NCBI GenBank assembly: GCA_009772925.1
Contig: WOUQ01000005.1
Span: 124,001 to 188,000 of the forward strand
Length of the DNA: 64,000 nucleotides
DNA from: a bacterium
GTDB lineage: Bacteria; Pseudomonadota; Gammaproteobacteria; Burkholderiales; Thiobacillaceae
Direction: 5' to 3'
Notes under the pieces: model-generated
Databases searched by the model: none
What the model saw: only the letters and a program-made list of their open reading frames with translations
What the model was told of the DNA's origin: nothing
Shown here: piece by piece, positions 1-11,576 of the stretch
Layout: each line of letters begins with the position of its first letter
How positions within the stretch are numbered: position 1 is the stretch's first letter
Position numbers and translations under genes: made by a program

Positions 1-395
1 GCCTCGACCACGCCCTGCGCAATATCCATGCGCTGCTGCGCCCCGGCGGCCATCTCGTCTTCACCGACGCGGTCTGGCGCAAGGAGGACCCGCCCGCCGA
101 GGTCCGGGCCGGCTTCGACCAGGATTACCCGGCCATGGCATGGACCGGCGACGTGCTGGCGACCATCGAACGACACGAGTTTGCCGTGCTGGGGCACTTC
201 ACCCTGCCGGACGAGGCATGGTGGACCGATTTCTACACGCCGATGCTGGCGCGCATCGAGGCCTTGCGCCGGCAGTACGCCGGCGACGCGGAAGCCGCCG
301 GCGTGCTTGACCAACTCGCGCGCGAACCGGAACTGCATCGCCTCTATTCCGACTATTACGCCTACGAGTATTTCGTCGCGAGCCGGCCTGCCTGA
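1..395 (+). CDS. SAM-dependent methyltransferase, C-terminal part (cut by window edge)
   Basis: The reading frame is open from the left edge to a TGA at 393-395, so only about the last 130 residues are visible. They include LLRPGGHLVFTDAVWRKED, which matches the strand and loop following motif III in class I (Rossmann-fold) SAM methyltransferases, where 'LkPGG.l...d' is a family hallmark. The SAM-binding motif I lies outside the window, so the substrate cannot be named. The tail is rich in aromatic and acidic residues (DYYAYEYF). About 115 bases without a recognisable gene separate it from cbbQ, so co-transcription with the RuBisCO-activase genes is possible but unproven. Confidence 0.7.
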   Translation, partial: LDHALRNIHALLRPGGHLVFTDAVWRKEDPPAEVRAGFDQDYPAMAWTGDVLATIERHEFAVLGHFTLPDEAWWTDFYTPMLARIEALRRQYAGDAEAAGVLDQLAREPELHRLYSDYYAYEYFVASRPA

Positions 396-510
396 GCCGA
401 CCGCCTCGCCGGACACGGCGGCGGAGTCCCCCTTGTGGTGCCGGGGTTGCATCCCCACCCTATAGGGCGAGAATCCCGCATCCACGTCAAACCCTGCATC
501 GAGACCCGCC

Positions 511-1323
511 TTGGACGCCCACGCCCTCGCTCCCGAAGAGCACTTCATCCAAAAAGAACCTTATTACGAACCGGTCGGCAACGAGATCGCCATCTTCGAG
601 GCGGCCTACCGGCACAAGCTGCCGATCCTGCTGAAGGGCCCCACCGGCTGCGGCAAGACCCGCTTCATGGAGTACATGGCCTGGCGCCTGAAGCGGCCGC
701 TGATCACGGTGTCCTGCCATGACGACCTCACCGCCTCCGATCTCGTCGGCCGCTACCTGGTGAAGAGCGGCGAGACGGTTTGGGTGGACGGTCCCCTGAC
801 CCGGGCGGTGCGGGTAGGCGGCATCTGCTACCTGGACGAGATCGTCGAGGCGCGCAAGGACACCATGGTGGTCATCCACCCCCTCGCCGACGACCGCCGC
901 ACCCTGCCCATGGAAAAGCTGGGCCAGCTGCTGGAGGCGCCGGAGGACTTCTGCCTGGCCATCTCCTACAACCCGGGCTACCAGAGCGTGATGAAGGACC
1001 TCAAGCAGTCCACCCGGCAGCGCTTCGTCGCCCTGGAGTTCGACTACCCTGCGGCGGAGCTCGAACGCAAGATCGTCGCCGCCGAATCCGGCGTCGACAT
1101 GGCGCTCGCCGACAAGCTGGTGAAGTTCGCGCGCATGACCCGCAACCTGAAGGGCAGCGGCCTCGAGGAAGGCGCCTCCACCCGCCTGCTGGTGCACGCC
1201 GGCAAGCTCATCTCCGGCGGCATCGACCCGGTCACCGCCTGCCGCGGCGCCGTGGCCCAGGCGGTGACGGACGACGCGGACATGCTGGCGGCCATCCAGG
1301 AATTGTCCTCCTCCATCTTTTGA
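511..1323 (+). CDS. cbbQ: CbbQ, MoxR-type AAA+ ATPase of the RuBisCO activase complex
   Basis: The 270-residue protein is a MoxR/NorQ/CbbQ-type AAA+ ATPase. Walker A GPTGCGKT is at residues 43-50 and Walker B CYLDEI near 106-111; ISYNPGYQS and KQSTRQRF (arginine-finger region) follow. The N-terminal [11 protein letters not shown] and the spacing are typical of CbbQ, which assembles into a hexamer and works with the VWA adaptor CbbO to remove inhibitory sugar phosphates from RuBisCO. NirQ/NorQ are close relatives, but the cbbO gene further along supports CbbQ. No in-frame ATG fits the family N-terminus, so the TTG at 511 is taken as start. In characterised operons cbbO follows directly; here three foreign-looking genes intervene (1378-4954). 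The stop codon is embedded in the antitoxin promoter. Confidence 0.9.
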   Translation: MDAHALAPEEHFIQKEPYYEPVGNEIAIFEAAYRHKLPILLKGPTGCGKTRFMEYMAWRLKRPLITVSCHDDLTASDLVGRYLVKSGETVWVDGPLTRAVRVGGICYLDEIVEARKDTMVVIHPLADDRRTLPMEKLGQLLEAPEDFCLAISYNPGYQSVMKDLKQSTRQRFVALEFDYPAAELERKIVAAESGVDMALADKLVKFARMTRNLKGSGLEEGASTRLLVHAGKLISGGIDPVTACRGAVAQAVTDDADMLAAIQELSSSIF

Positions 1324-1359
1324 CCAGCTCATGAACATGAGCCTATACTTGGTCAAGTA
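1320..1359 (+). promoter_or_regulatory. Promoter and twin palindromic operator of the Phd/PIN module
   Basis: A sigma-70-like promoter is readable: TTGACC at 1320-1325 (overlapping the cbbQ stop codon), an 18-nt spacer, and TATACT at 1344-1349. Two perfect inverted repeats are superimposed. GCTCATG-AA-CATGAGC at 1327-1342 fills the spacer, and TACTTG-GT-CAAGTA at 1346-1359 overlaps the -10. Antitoxins of the Phd/YefM family bind such paired palindromes to repress their own operon. The antitoxin ATG is at 1378. Promoter assignment is by eye; the repeats are exact. Confidence 0.75.
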
Positions 1360-1368
1360 CATGGATAG

Positions 1369-2087
<719 letters not shown>

Positions 2088-2089
2088 CC

Positions 2090-4954
2090 ATGGCTGAAGC
2101 CGCCGACGCCCTTTCCGACTTCGTCACCTGGTGCGCGGCCCACATCTGCGGCGACGAAAAGGGCGAAGCCCAGCTTTTTCTGAACCAGCTATTCCGTGCC
2201 TGCGGCCACGCCGGGCTCAAGGAAGCTGGCGCCACCTGCGAAGAGCGCATTAAGAAGGACGGCGGCGGTACCGCCTTCGCCGACCTGGTCTGGAAACCCG
2301 TCGTCCTCATCGAGATGAAGAAGCGCGGCGCCGATCTGTCCAAGCACTACCGCCAGGCCTTCGACTACTGGACCCGACTCGTCCCCGGCCGCCCGCGCTA
2401 CGTGGTGCTGTGCAACTTCGACGAATTCTGGGTCTATGACTTCGAAACCCAGATGGACACGCCGGTGGACCGGGTCACCCTGGCCGACCTGCCCCATCGC
2501 CACGGGCCGCTTGCCTTTCTGTTCCAGAAGCCGCGGACGCCGGTATTCGGCAACGATCAGGAAAAAGTCACACGCCAGGCCGCCGATCTGCTCGCCGAAC
2601 TGTTCAACGCCCTGGTGACGCGGGGCATCCCGCGCGACACCGCCCAGCGTTTCACTCTGCAAAGCCTCATGTGCCTGTTTGCCGAGGACATCGGCCTGCT
2701 GGAGAAATACTTCTTCGCCCGCCTGCTCGATGACTGCGACACCCCGGCCAAGCGTTACGACCTCATCGGCGGGCTGTTCAGCGAAATGAACACGCCCGGC
2801 AAGACCGCGGGCGGCCGTTTCAAGGGCGTCGATTACTTCAACGGCGGCCTGTTCGCCCAACCCGCCCGCCTCGAACTCACCGACGACGAACTCGACCTGC
2901 TCAAGAACGCCGCCCGCTTCGACTGGAGCCTGGTGCGTCCGGAAATCTTCGGCACGATCTTCGAGCACTCCCTGGGCGCCGAACAGCGCCACGCCTACGG
3001 CGCCCACTTCACAAGCCCGGCCGACATCATGAAGATCATCGGGCCGACAATCGTCGAGCCCTGGCGCGAGCAGATCGAAGGCGCGAAAACCCTGAAACGC
3101 CTGGAGGAACTGCTCGCCCGGCTGGAAAACTTCCGCGTGCTCGACCCGGCCTGCGGCAGCGGCAATTTCCTCTACATCGCCTACCGCGAACTCAAGCGCC
3201 TGGAAGCGCGCATCTACGAACGCATCGGCGAATTCGCCAGTCGCAATGCCGCCCAGCGGCCGTTCGGCTTCGTCACCGCGCGCAACTTCTTCGGCATGGA
3301 CATCCAGCCCTTCGCCGTCGAACTGGCCAAGGTCACCATGATGCTGGCGCACAAGTTGGCCATCGACGAACTGCATGTCACCGAGAACGCCCTGCCCCTG
3401 GACAACCTGGACGCCAACTTCCTCATCGGCGACGCGCTGATCGCCCCGGACGGCCGCCGCGCGCCGTGGCCGCACGCCGACGTCATCATCGGCAACCCGC
3501 CCTTCCTCGGCGCCAAGCGCCTGAAGCCCGAGCACGGCGCCGATTACGTCAACGCCGTCCGCCGCCTTTATCCGGAAGTGCCGGGCATGGCCGACTATTG
3601 CGTGTACTGGTTCCGCCGCGCCCACGACCACCTGCCGACCTGCGCCGCCGCCGATCCGGTAGCCGGCCGCGCCGGCCTGGTCGGCACCCAGAACATCCGC
3701 AACAACGCCTCCCGCGTCGGCGGGCTGGATGCCATCTGCGCCGACGGCACCGTGATCGAGGCGGTGGACAACCAGCCCTGGAGCGGCGAGGCCAATGTGC
3801 ACGTGTCCATCGCCAACTGGGCCAAGACCCAGAACGCGGCGCTGTTGCCGAAGACGCGGCGGTTGTGGTTCAAGGCCGCCCAACGCGGCGCCAAGGATTT
3901 CGATCTGGATTGCCGCGAGGTAGCCCGAATCAATTCGGCGCTGGCCGATGGCGCGGAGGTGGGCGCGGCGGCGGCGCTGGCTTGCAACACCAAGCCGCAG
4001 CGCTGTTTCAACGGCCAGATGCTCGGCCATCAGGGATTCCTGCTAACCCCTGCGCAACGGGCCGCCATCGTTGCGCGCGACCCGCGTTCCGCCGAAATCA
4101 TTCACCCCTACCTCAATGGCGTCGACGCGCTGACAGGCGCGACCCTGGATCGTCACGTGCTCGACTTCGAGCAGCGCGATGCCTTGCAAGCCGCGGCCTA
4201 TTCCGGCGCTTACGAGTGGGTGAAGGCCAACATCCTGCCCGACCGCGAGCGCAAGGCAGAAGAAGGCAAGAGCGCCGACGGCAAGATGCGATCGCATCAC
4301 AAGGCCTTCCTCGCGCGCTGGTGGCAACTGTCGTTTGGCCGCCCGGAAATGCTCTCGGTCATCAAGCCGCTGCCGCGTTATCTCTGCTGCGCCTATGTCA
4401 CCAAGCGCCCCATCTTCATCTTCGCCGCCTCGAGCATCCGGCCCAGCAACCTGATTCAGGTCTTCGCCTTTGCCGACGACTACAGCTTCGGCCTCCTGCA
4501 ATCCGCCCCCCACTGGCAATGGTTCGTCGCCAAGTGCGGCAAGCTCAAGAGCGATTTCCGCTACAGCGCCGAATCCGTCTTCGACACCTTCCCCTGGCCG
4601 CAGGCGCCCAGCGTCGCCCAGATCAACGCGATCGCCGCCGCCGGCCGCGAAATTCGCCGCATTCGCGCCGAGGCCCTGGAAACCGTGAGCGGCGGCCTGC
4701 GCGTGCTCTACCGCACCCTCGACCTGCCGGGCAGGAATCCCCTGCGCGACGCCCATGCCGCCCTCGACCGGGCGGTGCTTGCCGCCTACGGCTTCAGCGC
4801 CAAGGCCGACCTGCTGCAACAACTGCTCGACCTCAACCGGATCGTCGCCGCGCGCATCGCCGCCGGCGAAACCGTCACCCCGCCCGGCGTTCCGGCGCGG
4901 CACCCTGCCCCGGCGCGACTACTGACCGACGACTGCCTGGGCGCGCCGGCATGA
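2090..4954 (+). CDS. MmeI-like Type II (IIG/IIL) restriction-modification enzyme
   Basis: The 954-residue single-chain enzyme resembles MmeI in size and architecture. The N-terminal nuclease motif D65-X9-E75-M-K77 has the same D-X9-E-X-K spacing as MmeI. A helical linker follows, then the N6-adenine methyltransferase core: AYGAHFTSP (motif X region, 302-310), DPACGSGNF (motif I, 352-360), NPPF (motif IV, 469-472). The target-recognition region occupies the rest. Enzymes of this type cut one strand unless their adenine is methylated, and need no separate methyltransferase or specificity subunit. The start lies 2 bases after the toxin stop and the gene ends in an ATGA overlap with cbbO (4951-4954). 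It has no functional link to carbon fixation, so its position inside the cbbQ-cbbO pair suggests capture. The recognition sequence cannot be predicted by eye. Confidence 0.87.
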   Translation: MAEAADALSDFVTWCAAHICGDEKGEAQLFLNQLFRACGHAGLKEAGATCEERIKKDGGGTAFADLVWKPVVLIEMKKRGADLSKHYRQAFDYWTRLVPGRPRYVVLCNFDEFWVYDFETQMDTPVDRVTLADLPHRHGPLAFLFQKPRTPVFGNDQEKVTRQAADLLAELFNALVTRGIPRDTAQRFTLQSLMCLFAEDIGLLEKYFFARLLDDCDTPAKRYDLIGGLFSEMNTPGKTAGGRFKGVDYFNGGLFAQPARLELTDDELDLLKNAARFDWSLVRPEIFGTIFEHSLGAEQRHAYGAHFTSPADIMKIIGPTIVEPWREQIEGAKTLKRLEELLARLENFRVLDPACGSGNFLYIAYRELKRLEARIYERIGEFASRNAAQRPFGFVTARNFFGMDIQPFAVELAKVTMMLAHKLAIDELHVTENALPLDNLDANFLIGDALIAPDGRRAPWPHADVIIGNPPFLGAKRLKPEHGADYVNAVRRLYPEVPGMADYCVYWFRRAHDHLPTCAAADPVAGRAGLVGTQNIRNNASRVGGLDAICADGTVIEAVDNQPWSGEANVHVSIANWAKTQNAALLPKTRRLWFKAAQRGAKDFDLDCREVARINSALADGAEVGAAAALACNTKPQRCFNGQMLGHQGFLLTPAQRAAIVARDPRSAEIIHPYLNGVDALTGATLDRHVLDFEQRDALQAAAYSGAYEWVKANILPDRERKAEEGKSADGKMRSHHKAFLARWWQLSFGRPEMLSVIKPLPRYLCCAYVTKRPIFIFAASSIRPSNLIQVFAFADDYSFGLLQSAPHWQWFVAKCGKLKSDFRYSAESVFDTFPWPQAPSVAQINAIAAAGREIRRIRAEALETVSGGLRVLYRTLDLPGRNPLRDAHAALDRAVLAAYGFSAKADLLQQLLDLNRIVAARIAAGETVTPPGVPARHPAPARLLTDDCLGAPA

Positions 4955-7074
4955 GCCCTCACCGCACCGCCGCCGAGATCACCGAACTGCTCGAAGGTTG
5001 GTTGGAGGCGGATTTCTCCTTCCGCAAGGTGGGGCCAACGGCGGAGAAGATCGCCGCCCTGTCCGCCGCCGAACAGGACTTCATCCTCGACTGGACCAAG
5101 CGGGTGGCCAGTTCCAACCTGGAGGTGGCCTGGCAGTTCGCGCGCCGGGCACCGGCCCTGATCGGCGGCATGGACCGCCGCCTCATGGAAGCCTGGGTAT
5201 TGGGCGCCTGCGACGTCTACGATCGCCAGGGCCTGCGCCACGCCCTGACGGTGATGGAGGAAGCCGACCACTTCGCCGAACGGCAATTGGAAATGACCGC
5301 CGGCGTGCTGTTCGAGGATGTCGCCGGCGTGCTGGGCAACTTCGTGCGCGGCCTGTCCGGGCGCAAGCTGGCGGTGGCCCAGGACAAGCAGGCCTACACC
5401 GATACCGAGAAGGTCTACCTGCCGGGCGTGCTGGCCCGCTTTCCGGTCGCAGAGGACAACTTCAAGCTGGCCAAGGCCATGCTCGCCCTGCTGTGGGCGC
5501 AGACCCGTTTCGGCACCTTCCGCGCCGACCTGGTGGCGGCCTGCGCCGATTTTCCCCACCCCGACCGCGCCCTGGGCCAGCTGCATGCCCTGGAAACCCT
5601 GCGCCTGAGCGCCCGCATCGCGCACGAGCTGCCCGGCCTGTACCGCGAGATGGAACGCCTGAAACAGGCCCTGGGCGAATCGCTGCCGGCGGGGTGGGAA
5701 CGTTTCGCGCGGCGACTGGCTGAACCCGAAGCGGATATCGAGGACAGCCTGATCCTGCTTGGCGACGCCTACCAGCTGCCGGATTTCCGGCCCTGGTGCT
5801 ACCAGGGCGAACTGCGCCCGGACGCGGTGGCCGCTGCCTTCGCCGGGCGCCGCGAGAAGGAGAAGGCGCGCCTGCGCGTGAAGCTGGCGGAACTGCTGGA
5901 GGAACACACGCGGCATCGTCCGCCGCAAGCCGCCGAGTCGGAAGAGGCCGAGGCGCCCCCGCGTTTCGATGCGGAGATCACCGACGGGGACGGCCGCCTC
6001 GACCTGGAACTTACCCTCGATGGTCTGCCCATCGCGCCGCCCGAGGACGTCAAGCAGCTGATGGCCTCGGTCTGGCTGGATTTCGGCGACATCCCGCCCG
6101 AGTATCTGGTGCCGGCCGGCGACGGCGAGTACGACGCCAGCCTGCTCGGCGAGCAGCGCGCCGACCCGGACTCGGTGTGGCAGGGCACCTACCACGAGGA
6201 GGGCGCCAGCTTCTATTCCGAGTGGGACATGGGCCGCCAGCACTACCGCAAGAACTGGTGCGTGATGCGGGAGAAGGACGTGGTGCCCGTATTCGACGAC
6301 TTCCACCGGGAAACCCTGGAAAAACACGCGGCCCTGGTCAAGCACCTGCGCCGCGCCTTCGAAGCCATGCGCGACGAGAACCGTCTGCTGAAGCGGCAGG
6401 CCTGGGGCGACGACGTCGATATCGACGCCCTGGTCGAGGCCATCGCCGACGCGCGCGACGGCAGCGAGATGTCGGACCGCCTGTTCGTGCGCCAGCACCG
6501 CGCCGAGCGCAGCATCGCCGTGGCCTTCATGGTCGACATGAGCGGTTCCACCAAGGGCTGGATCAACGAAGCCGAGCGGGAGGCCCTGGTGCTGCTGTGC
6601 GAGGCCCTGGAACGCCTCGGCGACCGCTACGCGATCTATGGGTTTTCCGGCATCACCCGCAAGCGCTGCGAGCTGTTCCGCATCAAGACCTTCGAGGAGC
6701 CCTACAACGACGAGGTGAAGGCCCGCATCTCCGGCATCCGCGCCCAGGAATACACACGCATGGGCTTCGCCATCCGCCATCTCAGCGAACTGCTGCAGGG
6801 CGTGGAAGCGCGCACCAAGGTGCTGATCACCCTGTCCGACGGCCGTCCGGACGACTACTTCGACGTCTATCGCGGCCAGTACGGCATCGAGGACACGCGC
6901 ATGGCCCTCATCGAGGCGAGGCGGGCCGGCGTGCATCCGTTCTGCATCACCATCGACCGCGATGCCCGCGACTACCTGCCGCACATGTACGGTCCCGCCC
7001 GCTACATCATCCTGGACGACGTCAAGGAACTGCCCTTCAAGGTCTCGGACATCTACCGGCGATTGACCGCTTGA
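4951..7074 (+). CDS. cbbO: CbbO, VWA-domain adaptor of the RuBisCO activase
   Basis: The 707-residue protein has a long helical N-terminal region (IAALSAAEQDFILDWTKRVA) and a C-terminal von Willebrand A domain. The metal-ion-dependent adhesion site reads D529-M-S531-G-S533, with a later LSDGRPDDY. CbbO bridges the CbbQ hexamer to RuBisCO through this MIDAS and is needed for remodelling. The NorD/NirD family is related, but the pairing with cbbQ favours CbbO. The ATG at 4951 overlaps the RM stop as ATGA, so CbbO synthesis may be coupled to translation of the restriction enzyme. The same frame is open far upstream inside the RM gene, but that is a shadow without a start signal. Confidence 0.88.
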   Translation: MSPHRTAAEITELLEGWLEADFSFRKVGPTAEKIAALSAAEQDFILDWTKRVASSNLEVAWQFARRAPALIGGMDRRLMEAWVLGACDVYDRQGLRHALTVMEEADHFAERQLEMTAGVLFEDVAGVLGNFVRGLSGRKLAVAQDKQAYTDTEKVYLPGVLARFPVAEDNFKLAKAMLALLWAQTRFGTFRADLVAACADFPHPDRALGQLHALETLRLSARIAHELPGLYREMERLKQALGESLPAGWERFARRLAEPEADIEDSLILLGDAYQLPDFRPWCYQGELRPDAVAAAFAGRREKEKARLRVKLAELLEEHTRHRPPQAAESEEAEAPPRFDAEITDGDGRLDLELTLDGLPIAPPEDVKQLMASVWLDFGDIPPEYLVPAGDGEYDASLLGEQRADPDSVWQGTYHEEGASFYSEWDMGRQHYRKNWCVMREKDVVPVFDDFHRETLEKHAALVKHLRRAFEAMRDENRLLKRQAWGDDVDIDALVEAIADARDGSEMSDRLFVRQHRAERSIAVAFMVDMSGSTKGWINEAEREALVLLCEALERLGDRYAIYGFSGITRKRCELFRIKTFEEPYNDEVKARISGIRAQEYTRMGFAIRHLSELLQGVEARTKVLITLSDGRPDDYFDVYRGQYGIEDTRMALIEARRAGVHPFCITIDRDARDYLPHMYGPARYIILDDVKELPFKVSDIYRRLTA

Positions 7075-7080
7075 GCTCCC

Positions 7081-7386
7081 ATGGAAACCCGCCTGCTGCA
7101 GCCCTTCGAAATCCTTCCCGGCCGCTACTACAGCAACGGCATCTACGGTCGCCCCTGGGGCGTACGCCAGGTGGAGGCCATCACGCGGGACGCCGACAGC
7201 GGCGAGGAAAGCGTCGATTTCAAAGGCATCGCCGGCACCTGCCGGCGCAAACGCGGACGCTGCGGCCTGGCCGAGTTCCGGCGCTGGGCCCGCTACGAGG
7301 TCGCCCTCAACGAGAACAGCTGGCAGCGCGTGGCAGAGGCGTTGGAAACGCCCGCCGAACACGACGCCGGTCCCGCGCCAGAATAA
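7081..7386 (+). CDS. Small hypothetical protein downstream of cbbO
   Basis: The 101-residue soluble protein starts 6 bases after the cbbO stop, so it is probably in the same transcript. The N-terminus reads LQPFEILPGRYYSNGIYG, the middle has a basic CRRKRGRC pair of cysteines (possible disulfide or metal site), and a WARYEVALN segment follows. It has no signal peptide or membrane segment. I do not recognise a family. Its position suggests an accessory to the CbbQO system, but that is inference from order only. Confidence 0.7.
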   Translation: METRLLQPFEILPGRYYSNGIYGRPWGVRQVEAITRDADSGEESVDFKGIAGTCRRKRGRCGLAEFRRWARYEVALNENSWQRVAEALETPAEHDAGPAPE

Positions 7387-7388
7387 GA

Positions 7389-7411
7389 AAACCGCCCCGA
7401 GGGACGGTTTC
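7389..7411. terminator. Hairpin between convergent genes
   Basis: AAAACCGCCC-cgag-GGACGGTTT forms a stem with one mismatch in the 45-base gap between the cbbO-operon end and the convergent OmpA-like gene. A-rich and T-rich flanks could make it work in both directions. Confidence 0.6.
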
Positions 7412-7429
7412 TGACGGCGCTGCGAAGGC

Positions 7430-8974
7430 TTACTTGTTCTTCGCGATGATCTCGATTTCCACCCGGCGGTTGGGGGCGTGGCATTCCTTCAACTGCGCCG
7501 AGGGCAGAGTCTTGTCGCATTGCACAACCAGCTGCGTGTCACCCACGCCGCTGCTCATGATGACGCTGGGCTTGATGCCCTTGGCCACCAGATAGGACTT
7601 GATGGAACGCGCGCGGGCCTCCGACAGTTTCTGATTCGCGGCAGCGCGACCGGTGGAGTCGGCATGACCCATGATCTTGATCTGCTCGATTTCCCCCATG
7701 CCCTTCAGCTTGGCGACCACTTCGTCGAGCTTGGCCTTGCCTTCCTTGGACAGATCCTTGATGCCCGACTTGCCCGACTGGAACAGCGCATCGCCGGCCA
7801 GGATGACCTTGTTGGCGGCGGGAGCCGCAGTCGGTGCAGGCGCCGGAGCAGCAGCAGCGACTGGAGCGGCGGCCGGTGCGGCCTTGGCCGGTGCGGGCGC
7901 CGGAGCAGCCGGTGCCGCGGCAGCGGTCGGAGCAGGGGCAGCGACAGGTGCAGCCTTGGCGGGGGCGACAGCCGCAGCGGCGGGGGCGGGGGCCACCGCG
8001 ACCTTGGCGGGCGCGGGCGCCGGTGCAGCGGCGGGTTTCACCTCGGCCGGTTTCGCTGCTTCCGCGGGCTTGACGGCCGGAGCCGGGGTCGGAGCGGCCG
8101 CCTTAGCCGGAGTGGGAGCGGGCATCGTATAGGGCGTCGGCACCGGCAAGGGGGCGGGCGTCGTCGGCACGGAGAAGCTGGGCAGACCGATATTCGGCAG
8201 GGTCGGCAAAGGCAGGTTGTTCAGACCGGGGATGAAGCCGGACAGATTGCCGAGCATGGCCACCGGATCCCACATGGAGAAACTGCCGGCGCCCTGGACC
8301 GGGGCGGACGGCGTCCAGGTCAGCCAACTGCTGGTGCCCTGGCCGTAGGAATAGGGGTTGACGATGGCGCCAGCCATGCCGGTGTAGAGGGCCGGATTGG
8401 CGACATTGCCCATCAGGCTCCAGGCACGCGGATCCATGGGTGACATTCCCCAGCGGATATAGGTGTTCGGGTTCACGGTGTTGAGCATCAGGTTCCACAG
8501 CTTGGGATCCGCCGGCACCATGGCCCAGCGCATCAACTTGCCTGGATCGGAAAGCTGGGTCAGCAGGGCGATGTAGAAGTTGGGATCCAGGCCGGCCGCG
8601 CTCCAGTTCATCAAGATCGCCGGATCGGCGAACTGCACCAGGTTACGCACGGCATCCGGATGCGCCATGCTGTTCATCATGTTGAGCCAGCCACCGGGGT
8701 CCATCATGCCGTTCATCATGGCGATGTAGAAACCCGGCTCGGTGACGGCGTGCGTCCAGGGCACGAATACGCGGGGATCCTTGAAAGCGGACAGGTTGCG
8801 GGAGAAGTCCGTCATCCGCGCCAGCCACTCCTCCGGCGTCTGCGGCGTGGCCTTCTTCGCGGCCTCGGCGGCGGCGGCCTGGCCGGCGAAGGTGGGGATT
8901 TCCGTGGTGCCCATGGCGGCGTGGGCGGGCACGGTGGCGAAAGCCAGCGCCAGGGTGAGGAGCTTCAGTTTCAT
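7430..8974 (-). CDS. OmpA-family outer-membrane/peptidoglycan-binding protein with an N-terminal 12-13-residue repeat
   Basis: The 514-residue protein begins with a signal peptide ending ...VPAHA-A. Residues about 60-205 consist of ten or more consecutive 12-13-residue units, each starting with Pro and ending in Asp or Asn, e.g. PGFYIAMMNGMMD, PGGWLNMMNSMAH, PNFYIALLTQLSD, PGKLMRWAMVPAD, PRAWSLMGNVAN. A Pro-rich segment and an Ala/Pro linker of over 100 residues follow, probably spanning the periplasm. The C-terminal OmpA domain has IMGHADSTGRAAANQKLSEARA and HAPNRRVEIEI, the conserved diaminopimelate-binding residues. The protein should tether the outer surface to peptidoglycan. I do not recognise the repeat domain. 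The gene stands alone between two terminators. Confidence 0.85.
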   Translation of the reverse strand: MKLKLLTLALAFATVPAHAAMGTTEIPTFAGQAAAAEAAKKATPQTPEEWLARMTDFSRNLSAFKDPRVFVPWTHAVTEPGFYIAMMNGMMDPGGWLNMMNSMAHPDAVRNLVQFADPAILMNWSAAGLDPNFYIALLTQLSDPGKLMRWAMVPADPKLWNLMLNTVNPNTYIRWGMSPMDPRAWSLMGNVANPALYTGMAGAIVNPYSYGQGTSSWLTWTPSAPVQGAGSFSMWDPVAMLGNLSGFIPGLNNLPLPTLPNIGLPSFSVPTTPAPLPVPTPYTMPAPTPAKAAAPTPAPAVKPAEAAKPAEVKPAAAPAPAPAKVAVAPAPAAAAVAPAKAAPVAAPAPTAAAAPAAPAPAPAKAAPAAAPVAAAAPAPAPTAAPAANKVILAGDALFQSGKSGIKDLSKEGKAKLDEVVAKLKGMGEIEQIKIMGHADSTGRAAANQKLSEARARSIKSYLVAKGIKPSVIMSSGVGDTQLVVQCDKTLPSAQLKECHAPNRRVEIEIIAKNK

Positions 8975-9112
8975 GATGGTCCCTTTCGTTGAAAGCCCAA
9001 TGAAAACAGGAATATGAGAAAACGGTGAAATTCTAGACTTGGCCGGGGGGGCGGTAAACCTCGAAGCCGATTATCGGCGGATTCGCCCAGGCTTTGTTGC
9101 ACGTCGGTAGGT

Positions 9113-9144
9113 AAAAAAAACGGGCCGGGGAGGACCCCGGCCCG
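9113..9144 (-). terminator. Intrinsic terminator of hppA
   Basis: A perfect 10-bp stem, CGGGCCGGGG-agga-CCCCGGCCCG (9121-9144), is followed on the minus strand by eight or more U (the A run at 9113-9120). It lies 20 bases past the hppA stop. Confidence 0.92.
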
Positions 9145-9165
9145 CTTGCCCTTGACAGGGAAGGA

Positions 9166-11214
<2,049 letters not shown>

Positions 11215-11325
11215 CGCTTCATCTCCTAGAACATGCACAAAAAACATCGCACCGCACGGACTCCTCCATCCATGCGACCAGTCTTGCCGCCCGGCTGACG
11301 CCGGGTCTGAATTCGCATTCCGCCG

Positions 11326-11544
11326 CTATTGCTCGCGACCCAGCGCCAGGCCGCCCGCGAAGCGCGTGCCCGGCGCGAAGCCGAAAATCTCGTCCAGACG
11401 CAATTCCCGGATGAGACCGTCCACCGCCGCCTGGCCGTGCTCCCGCTGTACCTCGGAGAGGATCAGCTTGGCCGAATTGGCGTTGTAGAAACCGCCGAAA
11501 TCGGCCTGCACCTTGAGAAGCTGGCGGGCACGCTCCAGGGTCAC
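11326..11544 (-). CDS. Small conserved hypothetical protein
   Basis: This is a 72-residue protein, mostly helical (ARQLLKVQADFGGFYNANSAKLILSEVQ), with a Phe/Gly-rich C-terminus (DEIFGFAPGTRF). Codon use is normal for the region. It has no signal peptide or membrane segment. It sits between the pyrophosphate-dependent phosphofructokinase and the H+-pyrophosphatase on the same strand. I believe similar short proteins accompany these genes in Rhodocyclales, but that is from memory and should be searched. The function is unknown. Confidence 0.68.
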   Translation of the reverse strand: MTLERARQLLKVQADFGGFYNANSAKLILSEVQREHGQAAVDGLIRELRLDEIFGFAPGTRFAGGLALGREQ

Positions 11545-11576
11545 GGGCGCCTCGACATCAACAAGCCATCATAACC

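Noticed and set aside
3466-4950. Upstream extension of the cbbO frame into the RM gene
   Set aside because: Arg/Pro-rich nonsense translation and no start signal; the ATG at 4951 overlaps the RM stop and fits CbbO.
7478-8443. Plus-strand frame opposite the OmpA-like gene
   Set aside because: Translation of the Ala/Pro linker complement gives Gly/Arg/Ser repeats; typical shadow.
11329-11574. Plus-strand frame opposite the 72-residue gene
   Set aside because: No ribosome site and biased composition; the minus-strand frame shows a plausible protein.
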